DNA from: an uncultured Pleurocapsa sp.
GTDB taxonomy: Bacteria; Cyanobacteriota; Cyanobacteriia; Cyanobacteriales; Xenococcaceae
Assembly (NCBI GenBank): GCA_937884735.1
Contig: CAKZYI010000109.1
Span: forward strand, 1 to 5,356
DNA length: 5,356 bases
Reading direction: 5' to 3'
The notes beneath the pieces are model-generated. The model ran no database searches, had not been told where the DNA came from, and saw nothing but the letters and a program-made list of their open reading frames with translations. Positions 4,983 through 5,356 of this stretch are shown here, one piece after another; positions within the stretch are counted from its first letter, which is position 1, and each line of letters begins with the position of its first letter. A program made the translations under genes and the position numbers.

Positions 4983-5356
4983 ACAAGCCAGAAATTTCTT
5001 TGTTGGGAGATATCCGTAATTATTCTCCTATAGAGATTATGGAGTCTGTTGGAATGAAGTTGGGAGAAGAGATAGACCTCGTTGTAGGTGGACCACCTTG
5101 TCAAGCCTTTAGCACCGCAGGTAAAAGACAAGGGTTTCACGATGAGAGAGGAAATGTATTTATCAATTTCATTAATACAGCCTTAGCTATCAGACCAAAA
5201 TTTATTGTCATTGAAAATGTTCGTGGTTTATTATCTTGTCCTTTAAAACATCGACCACACGAACAAAGAGGAAAAAGTTATCCGTCTTTGTCTATGGAGG
5301 ACCAGAAGGGCGGAGCATTGTTTCATATAATCCGAAGAATTAAGAAAGCTGGATAT
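4979..5356 (+). CDS. Cytosine-5 DNA methyltransferase, lacks motif I, runs off the window
   Basis: C5-cytosine methyltransferase fragment that would transfer a methyl group from AdoMet to cytosine in DNA. The frame is open from 4883 to the last base. Counting from TTG 4979, 126 residues are visible: LLGDI (8-12, motif III region), DLVVGGPPCQAFS (33-45) with motif IV and catalytic C41, FIVIENVRGLL with E79-N80-V81 (motif VI), then PLKHRPHEQRG (88-98) and GGALFHIIRRI. Motif VIII, the target-recognition region and motifs IX-X lie beyond 5356. Motif I (FxGxGG, normally some 60-80 residues before the catalytic Cys) is absent: only 40 residues precede C41 from the TTG, and in-frame sequence back to the stop at 4880-4882 has no such motif. 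ATG 5039 or 5054 are other possible starts and lose motif III as well. Without motif I the product should not bind AdoMet normally, so this is probably a decayed gene. The 3' half is unseen, so a split or permuted enzyme remains possible. Confidence 0.85.
   Translation, partial: MNKPEISLLGDIRNYSPIEIMESVGMKLGEEIDLVVGGPPCQAFSTAGKRQGFHDERGNVFINFINTALAIRPKFIVIENVRGLLSCPLKHRPHEQRGKSYPSLSMEDQKGGALFHIIRRIKKAGY

Noticed and set aside
4934..5140. 68-codon minus-strand frame across the helix-turn-helix/methyltransferase junction
   Set aside because: It is antisense to the PPCQ-containing frame, which has clear family motifs; the minus-strand product has none.
1..5356. CRISPR array, retron, transposon ends, tRNA or rRNA
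   Set aside because: No regularly spaced repeats, no terminal inverted repeats with target duplication, no transposase or reverse-transcriptase motifs, and no cloverleaf or rRNA signatures were seen.

Overview
The window is chromosomal DNA from a cyanobacterium. Three things point there: the octamer GCGATCGC (HIP1, a cyanobacterial hallmark) occurs seven times, the FtsH closely resembles the thylakoid FtsH2 of Synechocystis (Slr0228) as I recall it, and initiation signals are mostly without a clear Shine-Dalgarno sequence. The DNA is AT-rich by eye. I cannot name the genus; an AT-rich unicellular or baeocyte-forming lineage is plausible.

Layout, left to right. (1) 152-2050 (+): complete membrane AAA+ protease FtsH, FtsH2-type, followed by a strong intrinsic terminator at 2096-2125 and a weaker terminator-like hairpin at 2209-2244. 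(2) 2393-2554 (+): a 53-residue protein with two membrane segments. (3) 2689-3267 (+): an exported YdcF/SanA-like DUF218 protein with a GTG start. (4) 3463-3972 (+): a lipoprotein carrying a DUF302 domain. (5) 3992-4636 (-): ruvA, convergent with the lipoprotein gene and only 19 bases from it. (6) 4637-4790: a divergent promoter region with candidate promoters both ways and an inverted repeat between the two -35 boxes. (7) 4791-4982 (+): a 63-residue excisionase/MerR-like helix-turn-helix protein. (8) 4979 to the right edge (+): a cytosine-5 DNA methyltransferase that runs off the window.

The genes from 152 to 4636 look like ordinary cyanobacterial housekeeping or accessory chromosome genes: photosystem-quality-control protease, small envelope proteins and Holliday-junction processing. 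They form no evident operon and appear to be separate transcription units.

The part that deserves attention is the right end. The methyltransferase is open to the edge and has intact motif IV (PPCQ) and motif VI (ENV). However, its reading frame begins close to motif III, and no frame upstream encodes the AdoMet-binding motif I (FxGxGG-like). The place where that part should be is occupied by the helix-turn-helix ORF, in a frame offset by one. The simplest reading is a former helix-turn-helix/methyltransferase fusion gene that lost an internal segment with motifs I and II and went out of frame. A split or circularly permuted enzyme cannot be excluded, because the 3' part is outside the window. 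I see no CRISPR array, tRNA, rRNA, transposase or retron-like element.
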